From the NCBI GenBank assembly GCA_028673005.1, contig CM054116.1:69019315-69083314 (forward strand): DNA of 64,000 nt, given 5' to 3'. The position numbers and the translations under genes were made by a program. Positions 11,597-23,944 of the stretch are shown in pieces (the first letter of the stretch is position 1; each line of letters starts with the position of its first letter). The stretch is from Tanypteryx hageni. Its lineage: Eukaryota > Arthropoda > Insecta > Odonata > Petaluridae. The notes under the pieces are model-generated. The model did no database searches. It was given only the letters and a program-made list of their open reading frames with translations, and had not been told where the DNA came from.

Positions 11597-11915
11597 GTTG
11601 GTTGTAGCGCAGGTTCAGTAATAAGCACCTCAATATGAAAGAATTGAAAAAGTAGGTACTTATCTTAGGTATCTCTGATAGCCAAAACAAGGTTTTGAAA
11701 AACCTTTAGCTGCAATTCAGCCGTCTTCTGAGGTGATTCGCCTTTAGAAGCTATTTTCGGTTAATCACCATTGAAGACGGCTGCACTGTACCCGAAATGC
11801 GCATATGGTTTTTCACAACCTTGTTATGGCTATCGGAGATACCGAAGATAAATACTTACTTTTCAATTTTTTCATATCGAGTCGCTTATTCTTGAACTCG
11901 CTTTCAGCCAGCCAA
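11597..11915. mobile_element. foldback MITE, near-palindromic
   Basis: The two halves are inverted copies of each other for about 130 bp. The left arm reads AATAAGCACCTC, then AATATGAAAGAATTGAAAA, then GGTATCTCTGATAGCCAAAA. The right arm, reverse complemented, gives AATAAGCGACTC, then GATATGAAAAAATTGAAAA, then GGTATCTCCGATAGCCATAA. The arms face a short centre with the paired CAGCCGTCTTC motif. No coding capacity. A piece of the same family is at 51339-51420, so this is a dispersed repeat. The superfamily cannot be fixed because I did not find clear target duplications. Confidence 0.8.
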
Positions 11916-13679
11916 TTTAAAAATAATTAATTGTTTCCCCATATTCGAATTATAACGGGATTCCACTGCATTTTCCTAACAAAATTCCGCAATTTACACT
12001 CCCCAAACCAAGAGAGGAAAAAAAGAGAAAAGTAAGAGAAGAAAGATAACATTTTATTTTAATAGCCATTAATGACGCAGCAAGTAAATTTAACAACTTG
12101 GGTATGGAGATGTCTGAGAAGCGCGCTGGTTGTATGTGGAAGAAGTTGCGTCAAGTACATATACCGCGATATTGAAGAAGCCTTCCTTTTGTTTTTAATT
12201 TTTTTATGAATCTCTATAATCTGAAGTTGATGAAGACATGACATCTATAAACGGAAAGAATATTTTTCGCCGACCTTCACCTCAACCTCTCGCTCAGGTC
12301 TCTTCTTAATATTGACGGTTCCGCAAATGCCTCCTCAGCGATATTCCAATGCGAAAGAGCGAAAATGCCGAGAAAGGCAAAATTACTCACCGCTGGGATC
12401 ACCGGGAATGAGCAAAACCGCGAACGGCGAGGTATACCTGTACGAAAAAATTCGAACTGTCGATTTAGTTTAAGAGCAATTTGACATTTAAGTAACCCAC
12501 TGTTTCCAGAGCGTTCATAAATATTCGAAAACGTTTTCAAGGACTGCGTTTGGCATTTGACGGCACCGTGTGATCTCTTAAAATTATGAGCGGTTTTCTC
12601 TTTTATAACCCTTACAAACGTTACGCTTATAAACATGTTCGCGGAGGGGGAAAATAACACCATAAGACAAGCGAGAGTCGTGGCTATGACATAAAACGCA
12701 GGAATTCAGAACTTCGCGGCATGGAACAACAGCACTTAATCCACGTTGAGAAGTTTGCTCCCCCTCTCCCCCACCATTTGCCTATGCCTTCTGTTCAAAC
12801 TTAGCGTCGGAATTGTTTAGTGTTAACGCGGAGAGATTAAAAAAAAACATCACGTATGAAATGGGACAACTTCCCTTGCTGTCTTCAAATAGCGCGGAGA
12901 ACTAACTTATCCTCTAACCATGGAGAGAAGGTGTAAGATAGATAGATATCCGTGTATATATGTATGGGAACTTCGAGGTGAGGTATTTTTACAGTTCGTC
13001 AATGTCATACCTTCACCTTTCCAGGAAAGTGATTAACTTGCGACTTACGATTAGACTTTATGATAGCAATTTATGTGACAGTTACGCATAAATGAGAGAA
13101 AATGCAACTCTACGAAATCGCGCGATGACTCACTTTGTTTCTTGCCCCGAGTCGGATTCATCAGTTAAATCGTCACAGTATCTGTAGGAGAAACATTGCT
13201 TTCGAAAAGAATGGAAAACGACCATAAACGATTATAAGTCGGTTATTTTCACGTTTTAGAACCTTCTTTCGCAAAACGGTGTTACACATGAGGTTACGGA
13301 TGCAGGAGTTTCCAAAATCATATATAAGAAGAGAAGCGGTAAGTTATTCGCCCGGTGATATTTAAAGGAGTTTTTAGTTACGTTTTCTGAAGTTACAATT
13401 AAAAATGGTTATTTTTGTCGTCATTGTTGGGAAATTTTCGCGCGTTTCTTTTTTACGCTGGGTCACTTCAATATCCTCTCCCTTGTCGTGCGCCATCCAC
13501 ATTGTCTTCTAAAGGGACGCACTGCAGCTTTGTGGTTTGCAACGTTAAGAGTGCAAAGGATAATATAACTGGACGACAAATGAAGGATATGCTGTGACGA
13601 TGGCAAAATGGAGAGAAAGGTAATATCGAAGGAGGAGAGCGAATGGTGGAAAAGCTGACCTGTTTTTGAAGTAATCTCT
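11916..13679. other. no gene seen
   Basis: No repeats or coding similarity recognised. The 128-residue minus frame at 12277-12663 has no recognisable domain and no codon or motif support, so it is left out. Confidence 0.55.
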
Positions 13680-13765
13680 GCCTCGGTAGTAAAGTAGCGC
13701 AGCTACCCGTCTCTCATAAGCTTAATAATGCCGAGCGCAAACGTTCATGACCAAGGTAGGATTCG
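13680..13765 (+). repeat. possible tRNA(Met)-like SINE head
   Basis: The string GCCTCGGTAG, then TAGCGCAG with CTACC, then GTCTCTCATAAGCTTAAT resembles the start, D-arm and CAU anticodon arm of elongator tRNA-Met. A B-box-like GGATTCGAATG follows at about 13747, but about 30 bases too far downstream for an intact tRNA. If real, this is a decayed tRNA-derived repeat, not a tRNA gene. Similarity to the downstream segment is unknown. Confidence 0.3.
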
Positions 13766-15693
13766 AATGTTAGTATTAGATGGCGGGCAAACTTTAATAC
13801 TATATCAAATCAAGCCAAAGGTGAGCATTCGAGAGGCTTGAGTGAGACAAAGAAAATATCGCTATTGATTCGACAAATAAGCACGGAGTGAGGAGAGGAA
13901 ATAAGGGAGGAAGAGGAAAGGAGGGGAATCGGTAGATGAAGGGAGGGAGAAAGAGAGTGAGAGGGCGGTGGATAGTAAGGGGAGGAGGAGGAAGGGAGGA
14001 GGAGGGAGACAAAGAGAGAAAGTAGGAAGGAGATAGGAGAAGGGGGTAGAGAAGGAGAGAGGAATGGAGGGAGTAAAGGGAAAGGAAGAGAAGATAGTAA
14101 GAGAGAGAGAAAGGGAACTGCTATAAGAATAAGGGGACAGGTGAATATGTGCGCCGAGGAGGTGGGTTGGGAGAAAGAGAATCACGCAGGGGCGTGCGTG
14201 CTGCGCCGGGGCGTGTAAGAGACGGAGTAAGAAGAGACGTGTGGGTAGGCACCCTTGAGCGGAGGGAGGTAGGAAGCGGGAATGAAAGGCGAAATGACTG
14301 CCTTAACGTTATCAATAATGAATGGGACACGCTCACTTCCTTCACCCCCCTTCACCCCTCTCTCTCCCTTTCTGTTTCTGTCCCTCAGAACCCTCCCCGA
14401 AACCTCTCTTACACCTCTCTGGAATATACCTCTCCCCCACACTCACAAACTCCCTCCTTTTAGTGATCTCTTCCCACCCCACTCACTTTCTCACCCATTC
14501 TCTGTACAACTCGTCTCTTGCTGTCTATATTTGTGACCCCACTCTCTGCTTCCCTCCAAATACCCAACTCACTCTCTCTTGCTCCCTCTACCTATATAAG
14601 CCCTATCTCTTTACATCCCACCTCTCCCCTCGTCTCACTTTCTCTAAGTGCACAAACTGACAGAAAGGGTAGGAGTAAGGAGGTGGCAGAGAGGAGCGTA
14701 TAACTTTCGGAGAGATAGGCCGAGGTCGATGGCGGAATACGCAGAATTATCCCACTCGTCGCGAATTTATCTCCACCGACCCCTCCCACTCCCTCCGTCC
14801 TCGAAAAAGGCAAGGAAACACCCGCATCAACGCATAGACAAACACGCACGCCAACAAACACACACGCATCCTAACCAAACGCGCTGCAAAGGGAAGCAAC
14901 CTACACAAACACACAAGTACGTTCACCTCGCTGTCGTTATGGAAACCGCCAAGTTGTGGCGCCGTCGAATTATCGGTAGAATTGCGGTAAAGTGTAAGGG
15001 AGCCGGCGACAGGGGGTAAGGGAGGGAGAAAGACGGTGAGATAAAGAGAGTTCGCCGGCGGGTAAGGGAAGTGAGAGGAAGGCGGGAGAGATATAGTGAG
15101 AGAGAGAGAGAGAAAATGGGAGGGAAGGAAAACGTTGATAAGTTCGCCAATGTACCACTCAGAGGTGGGCGGGGTATCAATGGAAGAAAAGACTTATGGA
15201 AGAGTTGCTTGGAGGGAAAGTGTGTTGGGGAGAGTAATGATTGATTTTGAAGTAGGATGAGAGAGAGAGAGAATGATTCCGAATAGGAGAGGGAGATAAG
15301 GAAAAGGAAGTGAGGCAAGAGAGGGAATTTGAAAAAATGTCTGCAACATACATCGTAGCTCGTCATCATATCTCTGCGCTTCTAGTCCATATAATTACGT
15401 CACTGATTACATTAATTTAACGGAATCTAAGAGGTAGCTGAGCTTAAAAATCGATGTATTATAATGTAACTGAACGCTGTATAATTATATTTTGAGGATG
15501 TTGCTCATTTAGTATATCTTCGACAATATGGATGGACTTTAATAAAAATCATTTGGAAATTTTTTAACCGAATAAATTTTTTTAAAATCTACCCTCAGTT
15601 TTTGCTCGACATGGCTCGTTTCAACAATATTTCTATTAGAAGAGAAATCCAATATAAACATTGGGATTTATTCCCCCTTTAAACCGTTTAACC
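13766..15693. repeat. long polypurine/polypyrimidine low-complexity block
   Basis: 13840-14130 is strongly GA-rich on the plus strand, 14335-14645 is strongly CT-rich, and 14990-15330 is GA-rich again, with GA and GGGA runs and shorter CpG-bearing linkers. The many overlapping open frames here, on both strands, are rich in Ser/Leu/Pro or Arg/Glu/Gly simply because of the base composition; none looks like a gene. 15345-15685 is AT-rich and empty. Confidence 0.8.
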
Positions 15694-16479
15694 CAGAGCT
15701 TCTCAGCGTGGTCGGAGCCGAGGTATTTCTAGGTGCCCGTCGAGGCTTTTAACAGGTGCCCGCTGCTCTAACAGCTTGGCAATGCCAAAGAGACACAATA
15801 TTGAAATACATTTCAAGGCTCATCATTCATCATTTGATTTGCATTTTTCATCGTGCTAAGAAAAGTTAGTGATTTGAAATCTAAATTATCGGAGCAGAAA
15901 ACTATATTTACCAAGATTGTTGTAAATTCTAAAAACGCAACATTGGCTTCTTTTAAAATTGCTCATTTATTGGCATCCAAGAAAAAACCGCTTGAAGATA
16001 ACCGACTCATTAAGGAAGCATTCATTGTCAGTGGTGAGCAACTTTTTGGTGGATTTTCAAATATAGAAGAAATAATATCAGCAATATGAAATTTCAACTC
16101 TCAAACAAAACAATTACTGACTGCCATTTTGAATGGTATGAAAGTTAAACTGCAGACTGGTCTCAAAAATGTCTGGTATTCCCTTAACCTTGATGAAAGC
16201 ACGGACAGACTGAATAAGGTTCAGGACTGTCACCAGCCGAAACCATCTTGAAACTCTTAGCTTCCCAGCACTTCTCATTGTTTCAAAATTCTGCACACGG
16301 ACGGACGGACATAGTGAAGATATTTTGAATTTATTTTTAAAAAGGCGCTAAAAAGGATGTTAGGCGCCATTAATACCAGTTTCTTTACTTTTCTCGGAAT
16401 TCTATTAAAAATATTCAATTTTATGTGTTTCTATGGTTGTGCCCACCTCCCTCTCCCAGAATGTGGTCGAGAACCCCTG
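15694..16479 (+). mobile_element. deleted hAT element of the ZBED type
   Basis: The ends are CAGAGCTTCTCAGCGTGG (left) and, read inward, CAGGGGTTCTCGACCACA (right). The 8-bp target duplication is gtttaacc (15686-15693) and gtttaagc (16480-16487), 7 of 8 matching. The element is 786 bp and holds a transposase fragment, so it is a deletion derivative of a longer autonomous copy. Confidence 0.85.
15853..16250 (+). pseudogene. hAT transposase fragment (ZBED5/FAM200-like)
   Basis: One frame runs from 15853 to a TGA at 16252, interrupted by a single TGA at 16087-16089. Before the stop it shows ATLASFKIAHLLASKKKP and then LIKEAFIV, matching the S-Y-x-V-A-x-x-I-A-x-x-x-K-P-x-T...L-I segment of ZBED5-like domesticated and active hAT transposases. 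After the stop, in the same frame, it reads LTAILNGMKVKLQTG and then YSLNLDESTDRLN; LDESTD is the conserved strand with the first catalytic Asp. The BED zinc finger and the C-terminal dimerisation region are missing, so it cannot function. Confidence 0.8.
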
Positions 16480-16487
16480 GTTTAAGC

Positions 16488-18163
16488 GAACGCTGCCCAA
16501 ACTCGATGCCGCAACCGATTTTTAGTGGTACCGAGAAAAACTTTTAGTAAGCAAATAAAAGATTTGTATGTGTTGATAGGTCATTAGGACAACAAATTCC
16601 TCTAAATAAGTGATTATGGTGTATTACCAACAAATGGATGCGACCAAAGATTGTATGTACTACCGGCATGTATAAATATAAAATCCTGCTTCACGGTTAA
16701 TTCTGTTTATCTACGAAAGGGCTTAAAATTTTTTGAAAACAGCTGGTTTAACCCCTAGAACAGTTTTAAAATACGACAGAGTACAGACAGACAGAAACGC
16801 AAAAAAAAACATTTTTCGGAGTCAGGAGCACCTAAATCGTGCATATTCATCAAAATCTCGAATTAGAATTTTTCGCAATCACAATACCTTTTCGAGAAAG
16901 TGAAATAGACGTAGACGTTAAGGAAAGAAGCAACAAAGAGTGAGGCAGAGGGAGGAGAGGAGGAAAACGGGGAAATAGTGTGGGAAGGTAGAGGGATTAT
17001 TTGAGAAGAGAAATGGCGTGATTTTTTTTCTCTCTCCTCCTCTGGTTCGTGGGAGTTTGAGGTGAGCGGCGAAGGTATAAATAAATAACGACCGAGGTGA
17101 AAGGGGAAGAACCGAATACGAGATGAGGGATATTGATGTCGAAATAGAGAAAGTGAAAGATAGGGCAAATATGATCGAGGGAGGGAGGTGGGGAGAGAGG
17201 GAGTGGTTACGGGAAAATGGAAATAAAGGGAGAAGAATGGAAAGAGCTAGAAAAATGTATTTCCGCGGAAACAATGGAATAAAATGAAATTCCTTATTGA
17301 GTGAGTGAGTGAGAGAGAAAGAGAGAAAAGTTTGCTCCGGAATTCGTTCGATAAAAAATCCTTTTGTTGAGGGTAAAAAAGGAAATGTAATAAGGAATCC
17401 CTTTATATACATGAACAGAGAGAAAATAAAACTAAAGTCTTTGAATTAAAAGCTGTCTAGTCCCGACTTAAATTTTATATCGTACGTTTGGATTGAACCT
17501 ACACTGATTAATTGGTTTTTAATCATACGTGGACAATATTGATTACAATTTTGCATAGTCTAAAGGGATTTTCATATAGATCTATGAAAGAAATACTTTT
17601 CAATCTCTTCGATCAGTCAATATCACCTGAAAATTTCAAAATCTTATCTATTTAAGGAATACTTGTGCACTTGTTCGAAAAACATACGACAATCTAACAA
17701 TCTGTTGCAATGCCTCTCATTAGTTAACTGCTTCCAAGACGATTGTTTTTTTTTGCATTTAACAACGATCCAACCGGAAGGCCTAAAAACATCCCTTCCT
17801 AACGCGATGAAGTATTCAGTATCCCGTTTCAGTGGACCCTTTTGTTACATCCAGACAAACCCAAACTGAATAGGAGACCGCAGGGCCCCTCACAAATTCA
17901 AAGCAAATATGATCAAACTGAGCTTGAAATTGGCTCGAGACTGTATTGAACCGCTCTCCCGCCATCCATAAGAGAAGCCACTCGCGGCCGCGCGTCCCAT
18001 TTCCAGATGTTGTTATGTTACGGCTAGGACTCGATGTAATGGAGGTTCGTTAAGGATTTTGAATTCTCAGCGCGCGTCCGAGTGATGGAAAAGAATCGGC
18101 CGCCAAATTAAAACGCTACAATCACAATCAAGCGCGGGTAAATAAAATGTATTGCGGGATATA
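16488..18163. other. no gene seen; includes GA-rich tract
   Basis: 16915-17330 is GA-rich on the plus strand, which produces long Ser/Phe/Pro minus-strand frames of no significance. 17940-18160 is a CpG-bearing island with GCGGCCGCGCG near 17985, unlike the AT-rich sequence around it. No exon or promoter could be supported. Confidence 0.5.
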
Positions 18164-18457
18164 ATGTAGTTAATTACGGCTCGCGGGTAACGTCAGGCGC
18201 GCGAGACAATTTTATGCGGCCAACGACGCCATTATGCGAGCGAACCGTGAAATGCCGTACAGTTAATTTCATATTTGTTGGTTAAAAGCGAAAATCCCTG
18301 TAACTATAATGCTAAAAATATTATCAATTATTGATTTTCGCTAACAGGATTCTTCGCATTATTTCAGGGAGCTAGCCGATGTGAACCCAAATGCGGATCG
18401 CCAAAGCAACCGCAACTGCTAATGCGGCTCGCCTAATATAAAGTTTGCCCACCTCTG
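18164..18457 (-). mobile_element. hAT MITE, decayed copy related to the next element
   Basis: This segment aligns in reverse orientation with the complete element at 18826-19161. Shared strings, read on the plus strand here, include AATTACGGCTCGCGG, then ATTTTATGCGGCC, GCCATTATG, CGAACCGT, GATTTTCGCTAACAGGAT and GTTTGCCCACCTCTG at the right end. The right terminus (CAGAGGTGGGCAAAC inward) is intact, while the left terminus has lost the CAGGGGTGGG sequence. No target duplication is visible. Confidence 0.75.
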
Positions 18458-18825
18458 GAATAGAAGATCCATGGGAATAGTGGAGTTCTTTTGACCTTAT
18501 CTGTTCTCGAAATTGATTTTTGACTCCCAAATTTGACAGGGGTTTCATATCATTTTATCTCGTTTGATTTGAGAAAGCTTGGCGTTAAAAGGTCACTTTT
18601 GAAAGGAGAAAAAGAGAAAATTGTAATCTCCCTAACAAAATCAAGCAAGCTAGCTGCGAATGGAGGTCTTTAATCTTTATTTAAGTATACCTACACATCG
18701 ATTTTGAAAATTTTTGAGGACTCGTTAAATGTAAATGTGTTTTAATAACATCGATTTTATTTTCATTGCTGCACCTGAAAAATTGGTTTTATATATGTTA
18801 ATTTAATAAAAATATTTATCTAGAC

Positions 18826-19161
18826 CAGGGGTGGGCAAACCTTTTACGTGGTGGGCCACATTAACAGTTGCAGCTTCTTAGGCCGCATTAACAGAGGAAA
18901 ATGCTTTGGCGGGCCACGTTAGGGTTCACATCGGAAGTTATTTGAAATAATGCGAGAGATCCTGTTAGTGAAAATCAATAATAAATAATATGTTATCCCC
19001 ATAACATCATTCGAAAAGGGTTTCTGGCCATAATTTGAAGGTACAAACACGAAATTATCTATATTTTATATTACGGTTCGTTTTCATAATGGCATTTCGG
19101 GCCACATAAAATGCCCTCACGGGCCACATGTGGTCCGCGGGCCGTAATTTTCCCACCCCTG
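18826..19161. mobile_element. complete hAT MITE with perfect 8-bp target duplication
   Basis: The termini are CAGGGGTGGGCAAACC and, read inward from the right, CAGGGGTGGGAAAATT. The flanks are identical: atctagac at 18818-18825 and at 19162-19169. Subterminal GGGCCACATTAA/GGGCCACGTTAG strings repeat near both ends. 336 bp, no coding capacity. The perfect duplication suggests a younger insertion than most others here. Confidence 0.95.
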
Positions 19162-19169
19162 ATCTAGAC

Positions 19170-22100
19170 GGATATCAGCATTTGTCGCGGTCTAAGAGGG
19201 AGTCATTTCGCATTCTCTTAAGCCTTTGGGTAGACGAGAGCTGGACTTTCCTTTGAATTGGTTTCTAGAGCGTCAATTGGATTATCAATTTCACGTACAA
19301 AATTAACATACGGCCTCTATGGTTTCTTCTAACTTGATGAATGGCCTCGCAGATAGTGAATAATGATGCGAATAAGAAAGTTGTGAGAGGAACATTGCAC
19401 TGATAAAAAAATGACATAAATGTCTGAAAAAGAATGGCAAGGATAAGAAATGTATTAATTTGAGATAGTGGTGTTTGTCTATGGGCAAAATAAGTTGGCA
19501 AAAAGTGGCAAATAAATGGGCGTAAAGTGAAGATCGTTTGGGCTGGAAATCCATCCAGCACATTTTTAGAATGATTCGCTTACCATTACTTATGTTGTAT
19601 ACAATAAAAGATTATTGCTCACTAGCGTAATTGCCCGTCAAATATGACGGGATTATCATAAAAGTATTCCAAATATATATGATTTCGATATGAAAAATAA
19701 GTAAGATATGCTTATGATCTGGTTTGGCTTTCATGCACAATCAAATCAGTGTTTTTGAAAGTTATCTTTGTTTTAATTATATTGTTTAAGTAATTATTTG
19801 CAGAGAGGTCAAATATTTTCTGAAAATAAGAGGAAAATTGAAATAAATAGATATAATGCATAAAGAAGTAGCTGAAAGTTAATTGAAATATTTTAGCAAA
19901 TTATAAGTTATTTAAAACGTATAGAATTTAAATTAATAAATTAATATATTTTAATCTTATTAACTCGTAAAAAACAGGATAAAATGTGAACGAACTGTCA
20001 ATTTACCATCAAAGGAAAAATGTGTAGTAACTTACTATTAACTAAATACATGAACTGCAATGAGTTTAACTATATTTTAAGATCGCACTTTTCTTTTAAC
20101 TATATCAGTTTTTAAAATTTTCCAGAAAAATCACTTTAGTTAAAGAAATTTAAATAAATGTCATAAAGTGTTATTTTTCAATCCTATTTGAAATTCGGTT
20201 CGAAATATTTGCTGTATTATCAGTTAAAGAAATCCATTGAAAATTATTTTACCTATATTTAGTTTTATGAATTCCCATCATTTGGAAATGGCGCATGATT
20301 CAATACCTAGTATAACATTTTTTATAATCAATTATAATTTATTATTGTTATTTTTGTACTGCAGCTCCTTTTAATCCTATACAAATGCTACGTCCTCTTC
20401 CTCTTTCTCAATTTCTGCTCATTCCCATCCTCTCTCTAATTACTTAATAGATTCAGTAAATAAGTTATACCCATGCATAAAAGTCTGACCTGTGTTAAAG
20501 CACTAAATTGGTGCATTTATTATGAGGCCATGAATAGAATTCAACAATTGGGACAACAGTGGCCCAATATAAATAAAATGCGTGAAAACGTGAAAAAATC
20601 GTATTAAAACGTAATTTTTGGAAATTTACGAATGAGATTAAAATTCCTCTCTTCGCATAACTAAGTAAAATACCCCATCCTTGAAATATTTTAAAATGTA
20701 AACGAAAAAGGTCTGCATGTCAAGGAATTGCTTTTTGCGTGATTCGTATATGCGATGCGAATTTATAACTCGACAAGACAACATATCTTTAAAAAGCTTA
20801 AAATTTTCCAGTAAATTTGATTTAAGCGTATAACTTGAGCGATTTCGAACCGAAGGCAAAAGTCGACGATAGGAATAAGAATCTCTGTTTATTTTTATTT
20901 AAAATGGTTCCCGTCTAAAGATCGTAAGTCAATTACTTCTAATTTAATTTTGTAAAAGAATAAAGCCTGCAAGTGAAAAGGGTATTTTTTAGTGTTCTCT
21001 TATGGGGATTTCTATAGAGCGTTCCAACGGACCGACGGACGGACGGACCAACGAACGGACGGACAGAATAAGGATATTATGTATATAATTCCTCCACCTA
21101 TGTAGTGCGTGAATAACATTTTAAATCCGCAAATAAAATCTACCTACAGTTATTCACTCCATGCAACATCCTTCACCTAGAAAAGATTAAAATCACATTA
21201 AATGCATTGTCTAATGAGAATCAGAGTTTGCTTATCTGCCACAGAAGGCGGCCAGTTTATTTTTACAAAAATCGTTTACTCGACCATTTTATCGCTACCT
21301 ATATGACCTGGCATGAACTGTAAGGCGAACTCAAAAATTCTTTTTGGAATTAATTGATTTCATTAGAAAGTGCCTGTGAAAATAAATGCCGATTTTTATA
21401 GAAGATTTAAAGACAACAAATGTGGTCAAGGGCTAGAAACTATAATTATCATCCGCCACCGAGCTTTTCGAGGCATAACATCTCTTACATTCACACCTCT
21501 TTTCGGGATTACCATACGTCAATTTTAATAAGATTCCTAGGCTCTTTCACTACATTCAGTTCGTATTGAAAAAAATAAGTCGATTCGGTCGAGAGTTTTG
21601 ATGAACAGAGTTTTGCGATGTTTGCTTCGAAAACAGACGGGGGAAACTTGAATAGAGCCTTTTATAAGCGCTTCACCTTTCCTGAAGCAGGGCATGTATC
21701 CCTTTTTGGTCCTTTATTGGAAGCCTAAGGCGCAAGGATCCACATTTTTCCGCAGTCCCTCTGGGTGTTTCACCTCTGCGGGAGGCCGTCGGCACACCTT
21801 TCTCAAAAAATCTCTCTTTCCCTCTGCCCAGGCCCATTAATGGGGTAGCTTTCTCTCTCTCTCTCACTCTATTTCTCTCTCTCACTCACTCTTTCTCTCT
21901 CTCTCTTTCTCTCAAAAGGGAAAAAAACCCTTTGGCGCGCTCGTATGCTAAAAGGGGCGAAGGTGCAAAAACCCAAGCCCTATTCGCGATAGATGAAATG
22001 CATCCGTAATTCATATTACTTTGAAGTACACTTGTGAGCCGTTTCGCTGGAATGGACGTTTTACTTTTCATTTTAACTCGTCGTCGGATTTTCGAACAGC

Positions 22101-23944
22101 TTTGACAATAACGAAAAAATTCCTCTTTGGAAATAATTTTCATTTGGTGTACAATATGGTATTGATTAAACTTCGTGGTGGTTTGAGAGACAATATTTCT
22201 CCTCACCTTTATGCAGAAAAATTTTTGTCGTATATTTACTCAGCCCGTTGTAGATTCTTTTTTGACATTTCTCTTAAATGATACACTTTTAAAATAATAA
22301 AAATATTCACCTAACGCGTTTCACCCATTATATCGCTTACAGGTCTTTTCACAATTTATCTCCTATTAATACCGTTTATTAATCAAAACGTTGCTATTTA
22401 TTGTAAACTTTTGATGTTGATGAAAATGAACAAGATTTGTAGGCTGATTTTTATGGGAGATTACCAGAATAATAGTAGGGTATATACGTACACAGTTTTA
22501 TTTCATGAGACGGCTTGCATTGTACGAATGCTTTTTCAAGAAAACTGCATTTATCAAGTGTTTTTATTCGAGTGTTGAATGGATCATGACAAAATATTTA
22601 CCATTTTCGAAAATCATAATGCAACATTCGCACTAATGTTCACGGACCATATGCCGATTTATTCCAGCACGTGGATTATCAATACCCTGTCGTAACATAC
22701 GCGTTTTTGCGCATTAGGATATGTATTTGTTTATGAATGTATTTATATGGACGTATGTGTATATGTATGCACATGCATATGCATATGTATAAGTATATGT
22801 CTGCATATGTGAATGTGTGTGTATATTTATGTATGTGTGTAGATGTATGTAATACTTGTATCACGATGGCGTGGGCGGGTGGCCGCGGGGTTCAAACAGC
22901 GCTGCCTCCTTCTCCCACCCACTCCTCCCCCATACGTCGAGCTTGCGGTGCGGCGGTGCTTTATCATTTGGCGGCGGGACGGTCGGTTGATTGATGACCC
23001 GGAAGATTACAAGTTGGGCGCAACAATCGGTCTCTGGGGCCTCGTTCGATTCGACCCGCGCGCGCGCGCTCCTCCACCCGTGAGACTTCCCGCACGCAAC
23101 GCCTCCGTCACCTTGCACGGAACGCCACTACCTACCGTTTCTATTCTTATTTCGTCGCAAAGTGGTCGAGAGGAGGTGGAAGATGTAGAGAGGGGAGGTG
23201 AGAGAGAAGGAGTAAGAAAGGAGGAGTGAGAGAGGGGAGAGAGAGGAGAAGAAATAGGGAGAGACGTGAGGAAGTGGCAGGGAAGGAAGACAGGGAATGA
23301 CAAGGAGGCCAGACTTGCCGCCTCCTCGGTCACTTTCCGCAGCCGTTATGCGAAATCTATAACGTGACGCGTGTCGTCGCCTGATTCGTACGATAATTGA
23401 AATCTTGATTTATTTTCGTGTTTAGATTTAACGTCCGACAGATCCTCAGTCTAGCGTGAATCATATAGTGGGAGGAGGGGGTGACATTGAGCGATGAAAT
23501 GGGAAGCTGATGAATGGCTTTAGGTCTCGCTTAGCGTTGGGTTTGAACCAGTGATCTTGTAGTGTGTGTATATATGCGTGTGTGTATGTATGTATATATA
23601 TATATATATATAAACATTTACTAGGAGCCTGTTGCAATACTTCCTGCAAACATTTAGGGAACCTTGCGTGAAGTGACCCTATGCGATAGTAGGGCCAATG
23701 ACAACGAATTGTGACACGGTATTTTTCGTTGAACCACTTTTACTGCCCCTCTCAAAATTATCATATAGCTCACACCATTTTCAGAATCAAAAACACATAC
23801 ATGATTTAGTCTAACAATTCCTAGTACACAACACTTTTGTATTGTTTGCTGTTTCTGATGATACAGAAAATCGTATGTTCTGTGTGGTCTTTAATAATAA
23901 GTAATAACTATAGAAGCACCAGCCACGCGTCAAATATCTTGCTT
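19170..23944. other. no gene seen; long AT-rich stretch with low-complexity patches
   Basis: 19200-21600 is strongly AT-rich with chance frames only. A run of GGAC tetranucleotides lies at 21031-21065. 21845-21915 is a CT microsatellite. 22720-22862 is a TA/TG-rich alternating purine-pyrimidine tract. 22860-23130 is a CpG-rich patch with a CGCGCGCGCGCG run near 23060, followed by GA-rich 23160-23295. 23575-23612 is a TG/TA run. I recognised no gene, RNA or mobile element across these 4.8 kb. Confidence 0.5.

Noticed and set aside
12277..12663. 128-residue minus-strand frame
   Set aside because: No domain, no similarity I recognise, no supporting splice or promoter signal.
13800..15369. Many overlapping frames of 60-148 residues on both strands
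   Set aside because: They lie in GA/CT-rich tracts, are rich in only a few residues, overlap in several frames, and show no domain.
22727..22862. TA/TG-rich repeat suggesting a tandem gene or Z-DNA element
   Set aside because: An imperfect dinucleotide tract; the frames through it are compositional. Z-DNA potential cannot be judged beyond that.
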